Assembly: GCA_023450775.1 (NCBI GenBank)
Contig: JAEXGP010000159.1
Location: 1 to 10,518 of the forward strand
Reading direction: 5' to 3'
Length of the DNA stretch: 10,518 bases
DNA from: Actinomycetes bacterium
GTDB taxonomy: Bacteria > Actinomycetota > Acidimicrobiia > Acidimicrobiales > Microtrichaceae
The notes under the pieces were generated by a model, which saw only the letters and a program-made list of their open reading frames with translations, did no database searches and was not told the DNA's origin. Shown here piece after piece: positions 1 to 6,743 of the stretch. How positions within the stretch are numbered: position 1 is the first letter of the stretch; every line of letters begins with the position of its first letter. Both the position numbers and the translations under genes were made by a program.

Positions 1-143
1 TCTACTTCGGCCTGGCGGTCGCGATCGCGGTCTACCTGGTCGGTCTGTGCACCATGAACATCTTCACGGACAACGGCAACCCGTTCTTCAACGACCCGCC
101 GCCGCCCGTGACCACGTCGACGGTCGCCGAGACCGGCGGCTGA
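1..143 (+). CDS. C-terminal fragment of an unidentified membrane protein (5' end outside window)
   Basis: The frame is open from the left edge (first full codon at position 3) to a TGA at 141-143, giving 46 residues. The visible part starts with a hydrophobic stretch (YFGLAVAIAVYLVGLCTMNIF) that looks like a last transmembrane helix. A short polar, proline- and threonine-rich tail follows (NPFFNDPPPPVTTSTVAETGG). No family can be assigned from so little sequence. It is convergent with the ABC permease gene and is followed immediately by the repeat array. Reality as a coding end rests on the helix-plus-tail pattern and the stop placed just before the repeats. Confidence 0.5.
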   Translation, partial: YFGLAVAIAVYLVGLCTMNIFTDNGNPFFNDPPPPVTTSTVAETGG

Positions 144-145
144 CA

Positions 146-250
146 CAGGGCTTCGCCCTGCCCGAAGGGCTTCGCCCCTGCGGAAGGGCTTCGCCCCCCC
201 CGAAGGGCTTCGCCCTGCCCGAAGGGCTTCGCCCTGCGGAAGGGCTTCGG
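146..250. repeat. 19-bp-period tandem array of small hairpins between convergent genes
   Basis: The core GGGCTTCGCCC recurs with starts at 148, 167, 186, 205 and 224, exactly 19 bp apart. A degenerate sixth copy (GGGCTTCGGCG) starts at 242, after 18 bp. Units are joined by variants of TGCCCGAA or TGCGGAA. Each core is a self-complementary GGGC-TTC-GCCC, and the first copy extends to a perfect CAGGGC-TTC-GCCCTG hairpin (146-160). The array begins 2 bp after the stop of the + gene and lies between two convergent genes, so a bidirectional transcription-ending or RNA-stabilising role is plausible. There is no T-tract. The units are adjacent without unique spacers, so this is not a CRISPR array. 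Confidence 0.85.
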
Positions 251-277
251 CGCCGTCGGCGTCTCGCGTTCCTGGTT

Positions 278-321
278 CCGTCCGAGGCGGTCCTCGCTGC
301 GCTGCGGCGGCCTCCGGACGG
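278..321. terminator. Possible terminator hairpin downstream of the ABC permease
   Basis: CCGTCCGAGG (278-287) is complementary to CCTCCGGACGG (311-321) with a single-base bulge. An alternative small stem, CGAGG-CGGT-CCTCG, lies inside it (283-296). The structure sits 2 bp beyond the permease stop codon and between convergent genes, where a terminator is expected. No T-run follows on either strand, so intrinsic termination is uncertain. Confidence 0.3.
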
Positions 322-323
322 CA

Positions 324-1049
324 CTACTCCCAGCGGAACAGGAGCACCGCCGCCGTCGGCGCCGCCACCGCCCAGGCGGTGAGCGAGACCCACGCCCACG
401 CCGCCACGCCGCCGCCCCCGAGGGACCCGGTCACCACCTCGGCGAGCGGCGCCGCCGGCAGCGCCTTGGACACGGTCGCCAGGCCCGACGGCAGCTCGGA
501 GAGCGGGACCACCATGCCGCCGGTGAGCAGCAGCACCAGGTAGAGGCCGTTGGCCAACGCCAGGGTCGCCAGGCCGGGCAGCATCCCGGCGAGCAGCAGG
601 CCGACACCCCCGAAGGCCGCCGTGCCGAGCAGCGCGCCGAGGACGGCGGCGGCCCAGCCCGACGCCGGGGGCGACCAGCCGAGCAGCAGCGCGACGGCGA
701 TGAGCACCGCCCACTGGACGACCTCGGTCAGGAGGACGGTCGTGATCTTGGCCGCCACCCAGCGCCCCCGCCCGAGGGGCGAGGCGCCCAGGCGCTTGAG
801 GACCCCGTAGTGGCGCTCGAACCCCGTGCCGATGCCGAGCGAGACCATGGCCGTGGACATCACGGCGAGCGCCAGCACCGCCGGGGCCAGGAAGTCGATC
901 GGCTGGTCGACCGCGCCGGTGGGCAGGATGTCGACGGTCGTGAAGAAGACCAGGATCAGCAGCGGGATGCCCAGGCTGACGAGCAGCTGCTCGCCCTGAC
1001 GCGAGCTCAACGCGAGCTCGGTGCGCAGCTGCGACAGGAACGCCCTCAT
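324..1049 (-). CDS. ABC-2 type transporter permease, exporter family
   Basis: A 241-residue membrane subunit of an ABC exporter, partner of the ATPase encoded just upstream. A short cytoplasmic N-terminus leads into about six hydrophobic segments, starting near residue 22 (LLVSLGIPLLILVFF). Between segments 2 and 3 lies FERHYGVLKRLGASPLGRGRW, the cytoplasmic loop typical of ABC-2/DrrB-like permeases that contacts the ATPase. The ATG at 1047-1049 was chosen because it overlaps the ATPase stop (ATGA), has a GGGAGA ribosome-binding site 8 nt upstream (1058-1063), and starts directly before the family-like MRAFLSQLRTELAL. The open frame extends to 1199, but that part is antisense-style arginine/alanine sequence. 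The substrate cannot be told; drug or lipid export is common in this family. Confidence 0.85.
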   Translation of the reverse strand: MRAFLSQLRTELALSSRQGEQLLVSLGIPLLILVFFTTVDILPTGAVDQPIDFLAPAVLALAVMSTAMVSLGIGTGFERHYGVLKRLGASPLGRGRWVAAKITTVLLTEVVQWAVLIAVALLLGWSPPASGWAAAVLGALLGTAAFGGVGLLLAGMLPGLATLALANGLYLVLLLTGGMVVPLSELPSGLATVSKALPAAPLAEVVTGSLGGGGVAAWAWVSLTAWAVAAPTAAVLLFRWE

Positions 1050-2053
1050 CGCCGGGATCTCCCGGGGCGTCGGCGGCGTACGCCCTCGGTCGGCGCGTCG
1101 GGCGGCGTCTCGTGCGCGGTCAGCCGCCGGAACACGTCGTCCAGGCGCTGGCGCCCGGCGCGCAGGTCCTCGAGCGGCAGGTCGCGCTCGGCCAGCCACG
1201 ACGTGATCGCCGCCACGTTGGAGGGAGTGGGCGGGAGATCGACACGGTACTCGCCCCGGGTGACCTGCGTGACCGGCGCGCCGACTCGCTCGGCCAGCTC
1301 GTCGGTGGGCAGGTCCGCCGGGGCGCCGAACAGGACGTGGTCCGAGTCCGTGGGGCGGACCAGGTCGGCGGGCGCCCCCGCGGCGACCACCCTGCCGCGG
1401 TCGATGATCACGACGTGGTCGGACGAGCGCTCGGCCTCGTCCAGGTCATGGGTGGTCATCACCACGCACACGCCGTCGTCGCGCAGCTGGGCGACCACCT
1501 CCCGCACCGCGTCGCGGCCCTCCAGGTCGATCCCTGCGGTCGGCTCGTCGAGGAACACCACCCGGGGCCGCCCGATGATCGCGAGCGCCAGCGACAGCCG
1601 TCGCTGCTCGCCGCCGGACAGTCGACGGAACGCGGTGCCGGCACGGTGCGAGAGCCCGACACGCTCGAGCAGCGCGCCCGGGTCGAGCGGGTGCTCGAAG
1701 AACCCGGCGTACTGGCGCAGCAGCTCGGCCGGCCGGATGCCGGTGGGGATCCCGCCGTCCTGCAGCATGACGCCGACATCGGACGTCAACCGATGGTGCT
1801 CGGCGATCGGATCCCGCCCCAGGACTCGGGTGGTGCCGCCGGCCGCCGGCCGGTAGCCCTCGAGGTGCTCGACGGTGGACGTCTTGCCGGCACCGTTCGG
1901 GCCGAGCACGGTCGTCACCTGGCCGGCACGCGCCGTGAACGACACACCGTCGACCGCGACCGTGCTGCCGTAGCGCACCACGAGATCCTCGACGACGACG
2001 GCCTCGTCGCCGGCGCCCGTCGTGGCGGGTGCCGAGGGTTCGCCGTTCGTCAC
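1046..2053 (-). CDS. ABC transporter ATP-binding protein (DrrA/CcmA-like)
   Basis: A 335-residue nucleotide-binding subunit powering the permease encoded directly downstream. Visible motifs: Walker A GPNGAGKT (51-58), Q-loop Gln98 in VMLQDGG, signature LSGGE (145-149), Walker B VVFLDE (165-170) and H-loop His202 in TTHDLDEAE. The C-terminal ~100 residues (GAPADLPTDELAERVGAPV onward) match the accessory domain seen in drug-exporter ATPases of this class. The start is a GTG at 2051-2053, 11 bp after the HAD-gene stop. The upstream signal is weak (purine-poor), so translation may depend on coupling to the preceding gene. The stop overlaps the permease ATG by 4 bp, which fixes the operon. Function is firm; substrate is unknown. 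Confidence 0.9.
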   Translation of the reverse strand: MTNGEPSAPATTGAGDEAVVVEDLVVRYGSTVAVDGVSFTARAGQVTTVLGPNGAGKTSTVEHLEGYRPAAGGTTRVLGRDPIAEHHRLTSDVGVMLQDGGIPTGIRPAELLRQYAGFFEHPLDPGALLERVGLSHRAGTAFRRLSGGEQRRLSLALAIIGRPRVVFLDEPTAGIDLEGRDAVREVVAQLRDDGVCVVMTTHDLDEAERSSDHVVIIDRGRVVAAGAPADLVRPTDSDHVLFGAPADLPTDELAERVGAPVTQVTRGEYRVDLPPTPSNVAAITSWLAERDLPLEDLRAGRQRLDDVFRRLTAHETPPDAPTEGVRRRRPGRSRR

Positions 2054-2064
2054 GCCTGCGGACG

Positions 2065-2706
2065 CTACCGGCGGTCCAGCAGGGCGGGCACGTCGGCGGG
2101 CGTCGCCGCGACCGCCCACGCGCCGGCGGCAGCCAGCTCCTCGGCGCCGCCGTAGCCCCACGCGGCGCCGATGCAGTCGACGCCGTGCGTCGCGGCGCCG
2201 AGGACGTCCAGGTCGCGGTCGCCGACGAGGACGCACGTGGAGCGCGCCGGGTCGCCGAGGCGGTCCAGGGTCCGGGCGAGCACCTGCGCCTTGGTGGTGG
2301 CGGCGCCGTCCATGGTGGCGGCGCCGATCACCTCGAACCGGTCCCGGATGCCGAAGTGCTCGAGCATCATCAGCGTGGGGTCCTCGCCCTTGGATGTCGC
2401 GGTGGCGAGCACGTGACCGTCGTGCGCGACGGCGTCGAGCAGCGGAACCACCCCGTCGTAGAGCGACGCCTCGAACACCCCCTTCGTCAGGTAGCGCTCC
2501 CGGTACAGGCGCACGCCGTCGTCGAGCTGCGGCTCGGGCACGCCCACCTCGGCGAGCATGGTGCGCAGCGGCGGCCCGATGTGGGCCCGCAGCACCTCGT
2601 GGTCGGGGACGGCCAGGCCGAGCTCGCCCAGCGCGTGAGCCATGCAGGCGAGGATGCCAGGTTCGGAGTCCCACACCGTTCCGTCGAGGTCGAAGATGAC
2701 GTGCAC
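2065..2706 (-). CDS. HAD-superfamily hydrolase, phosphoglycolate phosphatase-like
   Basis: A 213-residue soluble phosphatase of the HAD superfamily. Motif I is FDLDGT with nucleophile Asp6 and acid/base Asp8. Motif II is Thr104 in LATATSK, motif III is Lys139, and motif IV is GDRDLD (162-167). A helical cap lies between motifs I and II. The WGYGGAEELAAAGA segment near 183-196 is typical of the phosphoglycolate/pyrophosphate phosphatase (Gph/PpaX) branch, but the substrate is not determinable. The start is a GTG at 2704-2706 with GGGAG 9 nt upstream; residue 1 precedes the first beta strand HVIFDLDGT, the normal family start. First gene of the operon with the ABC exporter, and divergent from the VOC gene across 141 bp. 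Confidence 0.87.
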   Translation of the reverse strand: MHVIFDLDGTVWDSEPGILACMAHALGELGLAVPDHEVLRAHIGPPLRTMLAEVGVPEPQLDDGVRLYRERYLTKGVFEASLYDGVVPLLDAVAHDGHVLATATSKGEDPTLMMLEHFGIRDRFEVIGAATMDGAATTKAQVLARTLDRLGDPARSTCVLVGDRDLDVLGAATHGVDCIGAAWGYGGAEELAAAGAWAVAATPADVPALLDRR

Positions 2707-2811
2707 CGGCCCAGGCTCCCACACGCCCGTCGGCCCTCCGCACGCCCCGAGCGCCTCGCACGGCGATGACTTCTGCGTCCGGAACCCGTCGGACGAGATG
2801 TCACGCTGCGA

Positions 2812-2829
2812 GCCGCCGGCACCGGCGGC
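2812..2829. promoter_or_regulatory. Perfect inverted repeat before the VOC gene
   Basis: GCCGCCGG (2812-2819) and CCGGCGGC (2822-2829) are perfect 8-bp arms separated by CA. The element lies in the divergent gap, 6 bp before the GAGGAG ribosome-binding site (2836-2841) of the downstream gene. It could be a repressor operator or a leader hairpin. GC-only palindromes arise easily by chance in such DNA, so the role is a guess. Confidence 0.3.
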
Positions 2830-2847
2830 GGAACCGAGGAGCCCGCC

Positions 2848-3324
2848 ATGCCCCGCATCGTCCCCAACCTCTGGTTCGACATGAACGGACGGGAGGCCGT
2901 CGACTTCTACGTCTCGATCTTCCCGAACTCGCGGATCGTCGCCGAGTTCCCCTACACGGAGGCCGGCCCCGGCCCGACCGGCGAGATCATGGAGATCGAC
3001 TTCGAGCTCGACGGTCAGCCGTTCGCCGCCATCAACGGCGGACCCCAGTTCACCTTCGACGAGGCCGTGTCGTTCCTCATCGAGTGCGAGGACCAGGCCG
3101 AGGTCGATCGCTACTGGGACGCCCTGCTGGCCGACGGCGGCGAGGAGTCCCAGTGCGGGTGGTTGAAGGACCGCTTCGGCCTGTCGTGGCAGGTCGTGCC
3201 CAAGGGCATGTACGAGATGATGCAGGGCGACCCCGCCGCGGTCGACCGCGCGGTCACCGCCATGCTGGGCATGGTGAAGCTCGACCTGGCCGCCCTGCAG
3301 GCCGCGTACGACGGCACGGCCTGA
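2848..3324 (+). CDS. VOC-superfamily protein, PhnB / 3-dmu-9_3-mt type (glyoxalase fold)
   Basis: A 158-residue protein of the vicinal-oxygen-chelate superfamily, in the PhnB-like branch often annotated as 3-demethylubiquinone-9 3-methyltransferase domain. Diagnostic features run in order: PNLWFDMNGREAVDFYVSIF with FPNS (about 6-28), the strand pair MEIDFELDGQPFAAINGGP (48-66), VSFLIECEDQAEVDRYWDAL (74-93), and the C-terminal CGWLKDRFGLSWQVVP (103-118). Length is full for the family. The ATG has GAGGAG 6 nt upstream. The biochemical role of this branch is largely unknown and the methyltransferase name is a family label, not evidence of that reaction. It is the first gene of the plus-strand run and divergent from the HAD gene. 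Confidence 0.9.
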   Translation: MPRIVPNLWFDMNGREAVDFYVSIFPNSRIVAEFPYTEAGPGPTGEIMEIDFELDGQPFAAINGGPQFTFDEAVSFLIECEDQAEVDRYWDALLADGGEESQCGWLKDRFGLSWQVVPKGMYEMMQGDPAAVDRAVTAMLGMVKLDLAALQAAYDGTA

Positions 3325-3374
3325 GCGTCGTCGACCCGCGGCGAACGGGTTCGGGGACGCCGGTCGGGCGCCGC

Positions 3375-3380
3375 TACCGT
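3375..3380 (+). promoter_or_regulatory. Candidate -10 box of a leaderless serS promoter
   Basis: TACCGT fits the actinobacterial -10 consensus TANNNT and ends 7 bp before the serS ATG. That places the expected transcription start at or beside the A of ATG. No Shine-Dalgarno-like sequence lies between the preceding stop (3324) and the ATG, consistent with a leaderless mRNA. No convincing -35 hexamer is visible. Confidence 0.5.
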
Positions 3381-3387
3381 TCCGTCC

Positions 3388-4668
3388 ATGCTCGACGTGC
3401 GCCTCATCCGCAACGACCCCGACGCGGTCAAGGCCGGGCTGTCCCGGCGCGGCGAGGATCCCGCCGCCATCGACGAGGTCGCACGTCTCGACGCCGAGCT
3501 GCGGAACCTGACGGCCCGACGCGACGGGCTGCGCGCCGAGATCCGCACGCTCTCCAACGAGGTCGGCACGCTGTTCCGCGAGCAGCGCCAGGACGAGGCG
3601 AAGGAGCTCCAGGAGCAGAGCCGGATCCTCGGCGCCGAGGAGAAGGCGCTGGACGCCGGCGCCGACGAGCTGGCCGCCGAGCTCCGCGACAAGCTGCTGC
3701 GCATCCCCAACCTCCCGTCGGAGGACGCGCCCGACGGGCTGGGCGAGGACGACAACGTGGTGGTGCGCGTGGAGGGCTTCGACGCCGATTCCTACGCCGA
3801 GCACCAGCGCGTGCCGCACTGGGAGATCGGCGAGCAGCTCGGGATCCTGGACGTCGAACGGGCCGTGAAGCTCTCGGGCTCCATGTTCGTGATGTACCGC
3901 GGCGCCGGGGCCACCCTCGTGCGGGCGCTCTGCCAGCTCGCGCTCGACCGCAACGTGGACCTGTACGAGGAGATCCGGCCGCCGACGCTCGTGCGGACCG
4001 ACACGATGATCTCCACGGGTCACCTCCCCAAGTTCGAGGAGGAGGCGTACCACCTGGAGCGCGACGACCTCTGGGCGATCCCCACCGCCGAGGTGCCGCT
4101 GACCTCGCTGGGGCGCGACGAGATCGTCGACGAGGCCGACCTTCCCCGGCGGTACTGCGCGCACACGAGCTGCTTCCGGCGCGAGGCGGGCTCGGCCGGC
4201 AAGGACACCCGAGGGCTGCTGCGCGTCCACGAGTTCGACAAGGTCGAGATCCTGGCCTACTCCACCCCGGAGCAGGCGCCCGACCTGCATGCCGAGATCA
4301 TGGCCCGGGCCGAGGGGACGATCCGCGACCTGGGCCTGGCGTACCGGGTCCTCGACCTCTGCGCCGGAGACCTGGGTGCCTCGTCCCGGCGGACGTTCGA
4401 CATCGAGGTCTACGCGCCCGGTGCCGACCGCTGGCTCGAGGTGAGCTCGGTGTCGTGGTTCGGCGACTACCAGGCCCGCCGCGCCAACCTCCGGTACCGG
4501 CCCACGGAGGGCAAGGGCACCGAGATCCTCCACACGTTGAACGGCTCGGCGCTCGCGGTACCCCGGGTGTGGGCGGCCATCGTGGAGACGTACCGTCAGC
4601 CCGACGGCACCATCGAGGTGCCCGAGCCGCTGCTCCCGTACTTCCGCGGCCTCACCCACATCGGGTGA
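3388..4668 (+). CDS. serS: Seryl-tRNA synthetase
   Basis: The 426-residue class II aminoacyl-tRNA synthetase charges tRNA-Ser (and tRNA-Sec where present) with serine in the cytoplasm. The N-terminus MLDVRLIRNDPDAVKAGL is the family signature, followed by the long antiparallel coiled-coil arm that binds the tRNA long variable arm (about 28-103). The catalytic domain shows TAEVPL (233-238), motif 2 FRREAGSAGKDTRGLLRVHEF (263-283) and motif 3 GSALAVPR (386-393). Length is normal. A small oddity is SSVSWFGDYQARR (353-365), where many bacterial enzymes have SSCSNFGDFQARR. The ATG lacks a ribosome-binding site but has a TANNNT box 7 bp upstream. It is essential housekeeping, probably with its own promoter. 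Confidence 0.98.
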   Translation: MLDVRLIRNDPDAVKAGLSRRGEDPAAIDEVARLDAELRNLTARRDGLRAEIRTLSNEVGTLFREQRQDEAKELQEQSRILGAEEKALDAGADELAAELRDKLLRIPNLPSEDAPDGLGEDDNVVVRVEGFDADSYAEHQRVPHWEIGEQLGILDVERAVKLSGSMFVMYRGAGATLVRALCQLALDRNVDLYEEIRPPTLVRTDTMISTGHLPKFEEEAYHLERDDLWAIPTAEVPLTSLGRDEIVDEADLPRRYCAHTSCFRREAGSAGKDTRGLLRVHEFDKVEILAYSTPEQAPDLHAEIMARAEGTIRDLGLAYRVLDLCAGDLGASSRRTFDIEVYAPGADRWLEVSSVSWFGDYQARRANLRYRPTEGKGTEILHTLNGSALAVPRVWAAIVETYRQPDGTIEVPEPLLPYFRGLTHIG

Positions 4669-4698
4669 GCGACGTGGGGAGGGCGACATCGGGTGAGC
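4658..4698 (+). repeat. 13-bp direct repeat spanning the serS stop and the ClC start
   Basis: ACATCGGGTGAGC occurs at 4658-4670 and again at 4686-4698, 28 bp apart. The first copy contains the serS stop codon (TGA, 4666-4668). The second contains the GTG start (4693-4695) of the next gene, with GGGGAGG between the copies as ribosome-binding site. It looks like a small local duplication. Confidence 0.7.
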
Positions 4699-6018
4699 AC
4701 TGACCCGCCGGAGCGCCCCTCGGCGCGCCAGAGAGCGCGCGCCGTCGACCTCATCCGTCCGCAGGCCGCGCTGGCCGCGGACCTGCTGCGCTGGATCGCG
4801 CTGGGTCTGCTGGTCGGCCTGCTGGCGGGGGTGGCGTCCGCGGTGTTCCTGGCGTCGCTGAAGTGGGCGACCGAGACGTTCGACGAGCACGGCTCGCTGC
4901 TGTGGTTCCTGCCGCTGGCCGGTCTGGCGATCGGCCTGACCTACCACTACGGCGGCGGCCGTTCCGTCGAGGGGAACAACCTCATCCTCGACGAGATCCA
5001 CGAGCCCTCCGCGTGGGTGCCGCGGCGCATGGCGCCGATGATCCTGATCGGCACGATCGTGACCCACCTGTTCGGCGGATCAGCCGGCCGGGAGGGCACC
5101 GCCATCCAGATGAGCGGCAGCCTGACGGACGCGGCGTCGCGCCTGCTCCGGCTCGGCCGGGACGACCGGCGGATCATGCTCGTCACCGCGATCGCCGGCG
5201 GCTTCGGCTCGGTGTTCGGCGTGCCGCTCGCGGGAGCCGTGTTCGCGCTCGAGGTCCAGTCCGTGGGCCGGCTCCGCTACGAGGCGCTGGTGCCGTGCCT
5301 GACCGCGTCGGTGGCGGGCGACCTGGTCGTCGAAGGTCTCGGGGTCCACCACACCCTGACCCCGCACCTGGGTCAGGTGGACCTGTCGGTCGGTCTGCTG
5401 CTCAAGGTGGCCGTGGCCGGCATCTGCTTCGGGCTGATCAGCGTGGCGTTCAGCGTGAGCGACCACTGGGTGAAGCGGGCCTTCGCCCGCTGGATCGCGT
5501 GGCCCCCGGCGCGGCCGCTCCTGGGTGGCGTGCTCGTGATCGCACTGACCCTGGCGGTGGGCGACCGCCTCTACAACGGGCTGTCCGAGGGCCTCGTCGA
5601 GCTCAGCCTGCTCGGGGGCAGCGTCCCCACGTGGGCCTTCGCGCTGAAGCTCGTGTTCACGGTCGTGACCCTCGGTTCGGGGTTCGTCGGCGGCGAGGTC
5701 ACGCCGCTGTTCGTCATCGGCGCCACGCTCGGGGCGACGCTGGCGGCACCGCTCGGCGTGCCACCCGAGCTGCTCGCCTCGTTGGGCTTCGTGGCGGTGT
5801 TCGCCGGGGCGTCGAACACGCCGCTGGCCTGCACGATCATGGGGGTCGAGCTCTTCGGCGCCGGGGCCGTGCCGTACTTCGCCGTGGCGTGCGTCATGAG
5901 CTACGTGTTCTCGGCGCACCAGGGGATCTACCGCACGCAGCGCTCGACCGGCCCCAAGGTGCCGGGCTGGCAGTGGGCCCGGTGGGGTGGCCGCGGCTCG
6001 GAGGGCTCGCCGCCGTGA
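4693..6018 (+). CDS. ClC-family chloride/anion channel or antiporter
   Basis: A 441-residue polytopic membrane protein of the ClC family, with about ten or more hydrophobic segments starting near residue 33. Family landmarks: SAGREGTAIQMSGSL (130-144), where Glu134 is the gating glutamate of the GxEGP motif; FGVPLAGAVFALEV (175-188), with Glu187 near the internal proton-glutamate position; GSGFVGGEVTPLF (328-340); and AGASNTPLACTIMGVELFG (371-389). The canonical GSGIP selectivity motif is missing; the equivalent segment reads GRSVEGNNLILDEIHEP (89-105). GxFxP is replaced by GGEVTP. This sequence type forms its own bacterial ClC subgroup, so the ion (chloride, fluoride or other) is open. The GTG start has GGGGAGG about 10 nt upstream. 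It lies 24 bp after serS and is possibly co-transcribed. Confidence 0.88.
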   Translation: MSTDPPERPSARQRARAVDLIRPQAALAADLLRWIALGLLVGLLAGVASAVFLASLKWATETFDEHGSLLWFLPLAGLAIGLTYHYGGGRSVEGNNLILDEIHEPSAWVPRRMAPMILIGTIVTHLFGGSAGREGTAIQMSGSLTDAASRLLRLGRDDRRIMLVTAIAGGFGSVFGVPLAGAVFALEVQSVGRLRYEALVPCLTASVAGDLVVEGLGVHHTLTPHLGQVDLSVGLLLKVAVAGICFGLISVAFSVSDHWVKRAFARWIAWPPARPLLGGVLVIALTLAVGDRLYNGLSEGLVELSLLGGSVPTWAFALKLVFTVVTLGSGFVGGEVTPLFVIGATLGATLAAPLGVPPELLASLGFVAVFAGASNTPLACTIMGVELFGAGAVPYFAVACVMSYVFSAHQGIYRTQRSTGPKVPGWQWARWGGRGSEGSPP

Positions 6019-6061
6019 TCGGCGTGACGGAACCCGTGGCCGGTGGCGACCGGCCCGGCCC

Positions 6062-6067
6062 TACGCT
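6062..6067 (+). promoter_or_regulatory. Candidate -10 box of a leaderless pdxH promoter
   Basis: TACGCT fits TANNNT and ends 7 bp before the ATG at 6075, the same geometry as upstream of serS. There is no Shine-Dalgarno-like stretch in the preceding 20 bp, which supports a leaderless start and the choice of this ATG. No clear -35 element is visible. Confidence 0.5.
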
Positions 6068-6074
6068 CTCGGCG

Positions 6075-6713
6075 ATGTCGCTCGAGAACCGCCGCACCGA
6101 CTACGACTGGGGCACCCTGCTCGAGGCGGACGCGCCCGCCGATCCCTACGAGCTGTTCGAACGGTGGCTCGCGGACGCCGAGGCCGCCGGCGAGCCGGAG
6201 TTCAACTCCATGGCGCTGGCCACGGTGGCCGACGGACGGCCCACGGTCCGCAACGTGCTCCTCCGCGGCGTCGACGCCGACGGGCGCCTGCAGTTCTTCA
6301 CCAACCGGGACAGCCGCAAGGGTCTCGAGCTCGCGGCCGAGCCCCACGTCGGCCTGCTGTTCAGCTGGCTCGCGATGCACCGCCAGGTCCGCATCGACGG
6401 CACGGTGACCACCGCCCCCGACGAGGTCAGCGACGCCTACTTCGCCTCGCGGCCGCGGGACAGCCGGATCGGTGCGTGGGCGAGCGCCCAGTCGACCGTC
6501 CTCGCCGACCGGGCCGAGCTCGAGGCCCGCGTCGCGGAGGCGACCGCCCGCTTCGGCGACGGCGACATCCCCCGGCCCCCCAACTGGGGCGGCTACCTGG
6601 TCACGCCCGACTCGTTCGAGTTCTGGCAGGGTCGACCGAGCCGGCTGCACGACCGGCTCCGCTACCGCCGGGACCCGACCGGCGGATGGCTCCGCGAGCG
6701 CCTGTCCCCCTGA
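6075..6713 (+). CDS. pdxH: Pyridoxamine 5'-phosphate oxidase
   Basis: The 212-residue FMN enzyme oxidises pyridoxamine or pyridoxine 5'-phosphate to pyridoxal 5'-phosphate with O2, in vitamin B6 synthesis and salvage. Family blocks in order: FNSMALATVADGRPTVRNVLLRG split across 43-65, FFTNRDSRKG (74-83), FSWLAMHRQVRIDG (96-109), IGAWASAQS (132-140), PPNWGGYLVTP (168-178), and the C-terminal FEFWQGRPSRLHDRLRY (181-197) that binds FMN and substrate phosphate. Length matches typical PdxH (about 210-220). ATG at 6075 gives the expected short N-terminus. The frame is open far upstream, but only as a shadow of the ClC gene. It ends 30 bp from the convergent LCIB-like gene with no obvious terminator between. 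Confidence 0.96.
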   Translation: MSLENRRTDYDWGTLLEADAPADPYELFERWLADAEAAGEPEFNSMALATVADGRPTVRNVLLRGVDADGRLQFFTNRDSRKGLELAAEPHVGLLFSWLAMHRQVRIDGTVTTAPDEVSDAYFASRPRDSRIGAWASAQSTVLADRAELEARVAEATARFGDGDIPRPPNWGGYLVTPDSFEFWQGRPSRLHDRLRYRRDPTGGWLRERLSP

Positions 6714-6743
6714 GCCCGGCGGACCGGACCGTGCGGCGCGGGT

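Noticed and set aside
146..250. CRISPR array
   Set aside because: Units are 19 bp and directly adjacent, with no unique spacers of about 30 bp and no cas genes nearby.
47..382. Plus-strand frame with repeated peptide EGLRP / GFALPEG
   Set aside because: It arises from the 19-bp DNA repeat, whose period is not a multiple of three. It crosses the stop of the left-hand gene in another frame and runs into the permease gene antisense.
2065..5067. A 1000-codon open frame on the minus strand running opposite serS, the VOC gene and part of the ClC gene
   Set aside because: Only its last 213 codons (the HAD gene) are real. The rest is antisense to well-recognised genes and is His/Val/Arg-rich, as GC-rich shadow frames are.
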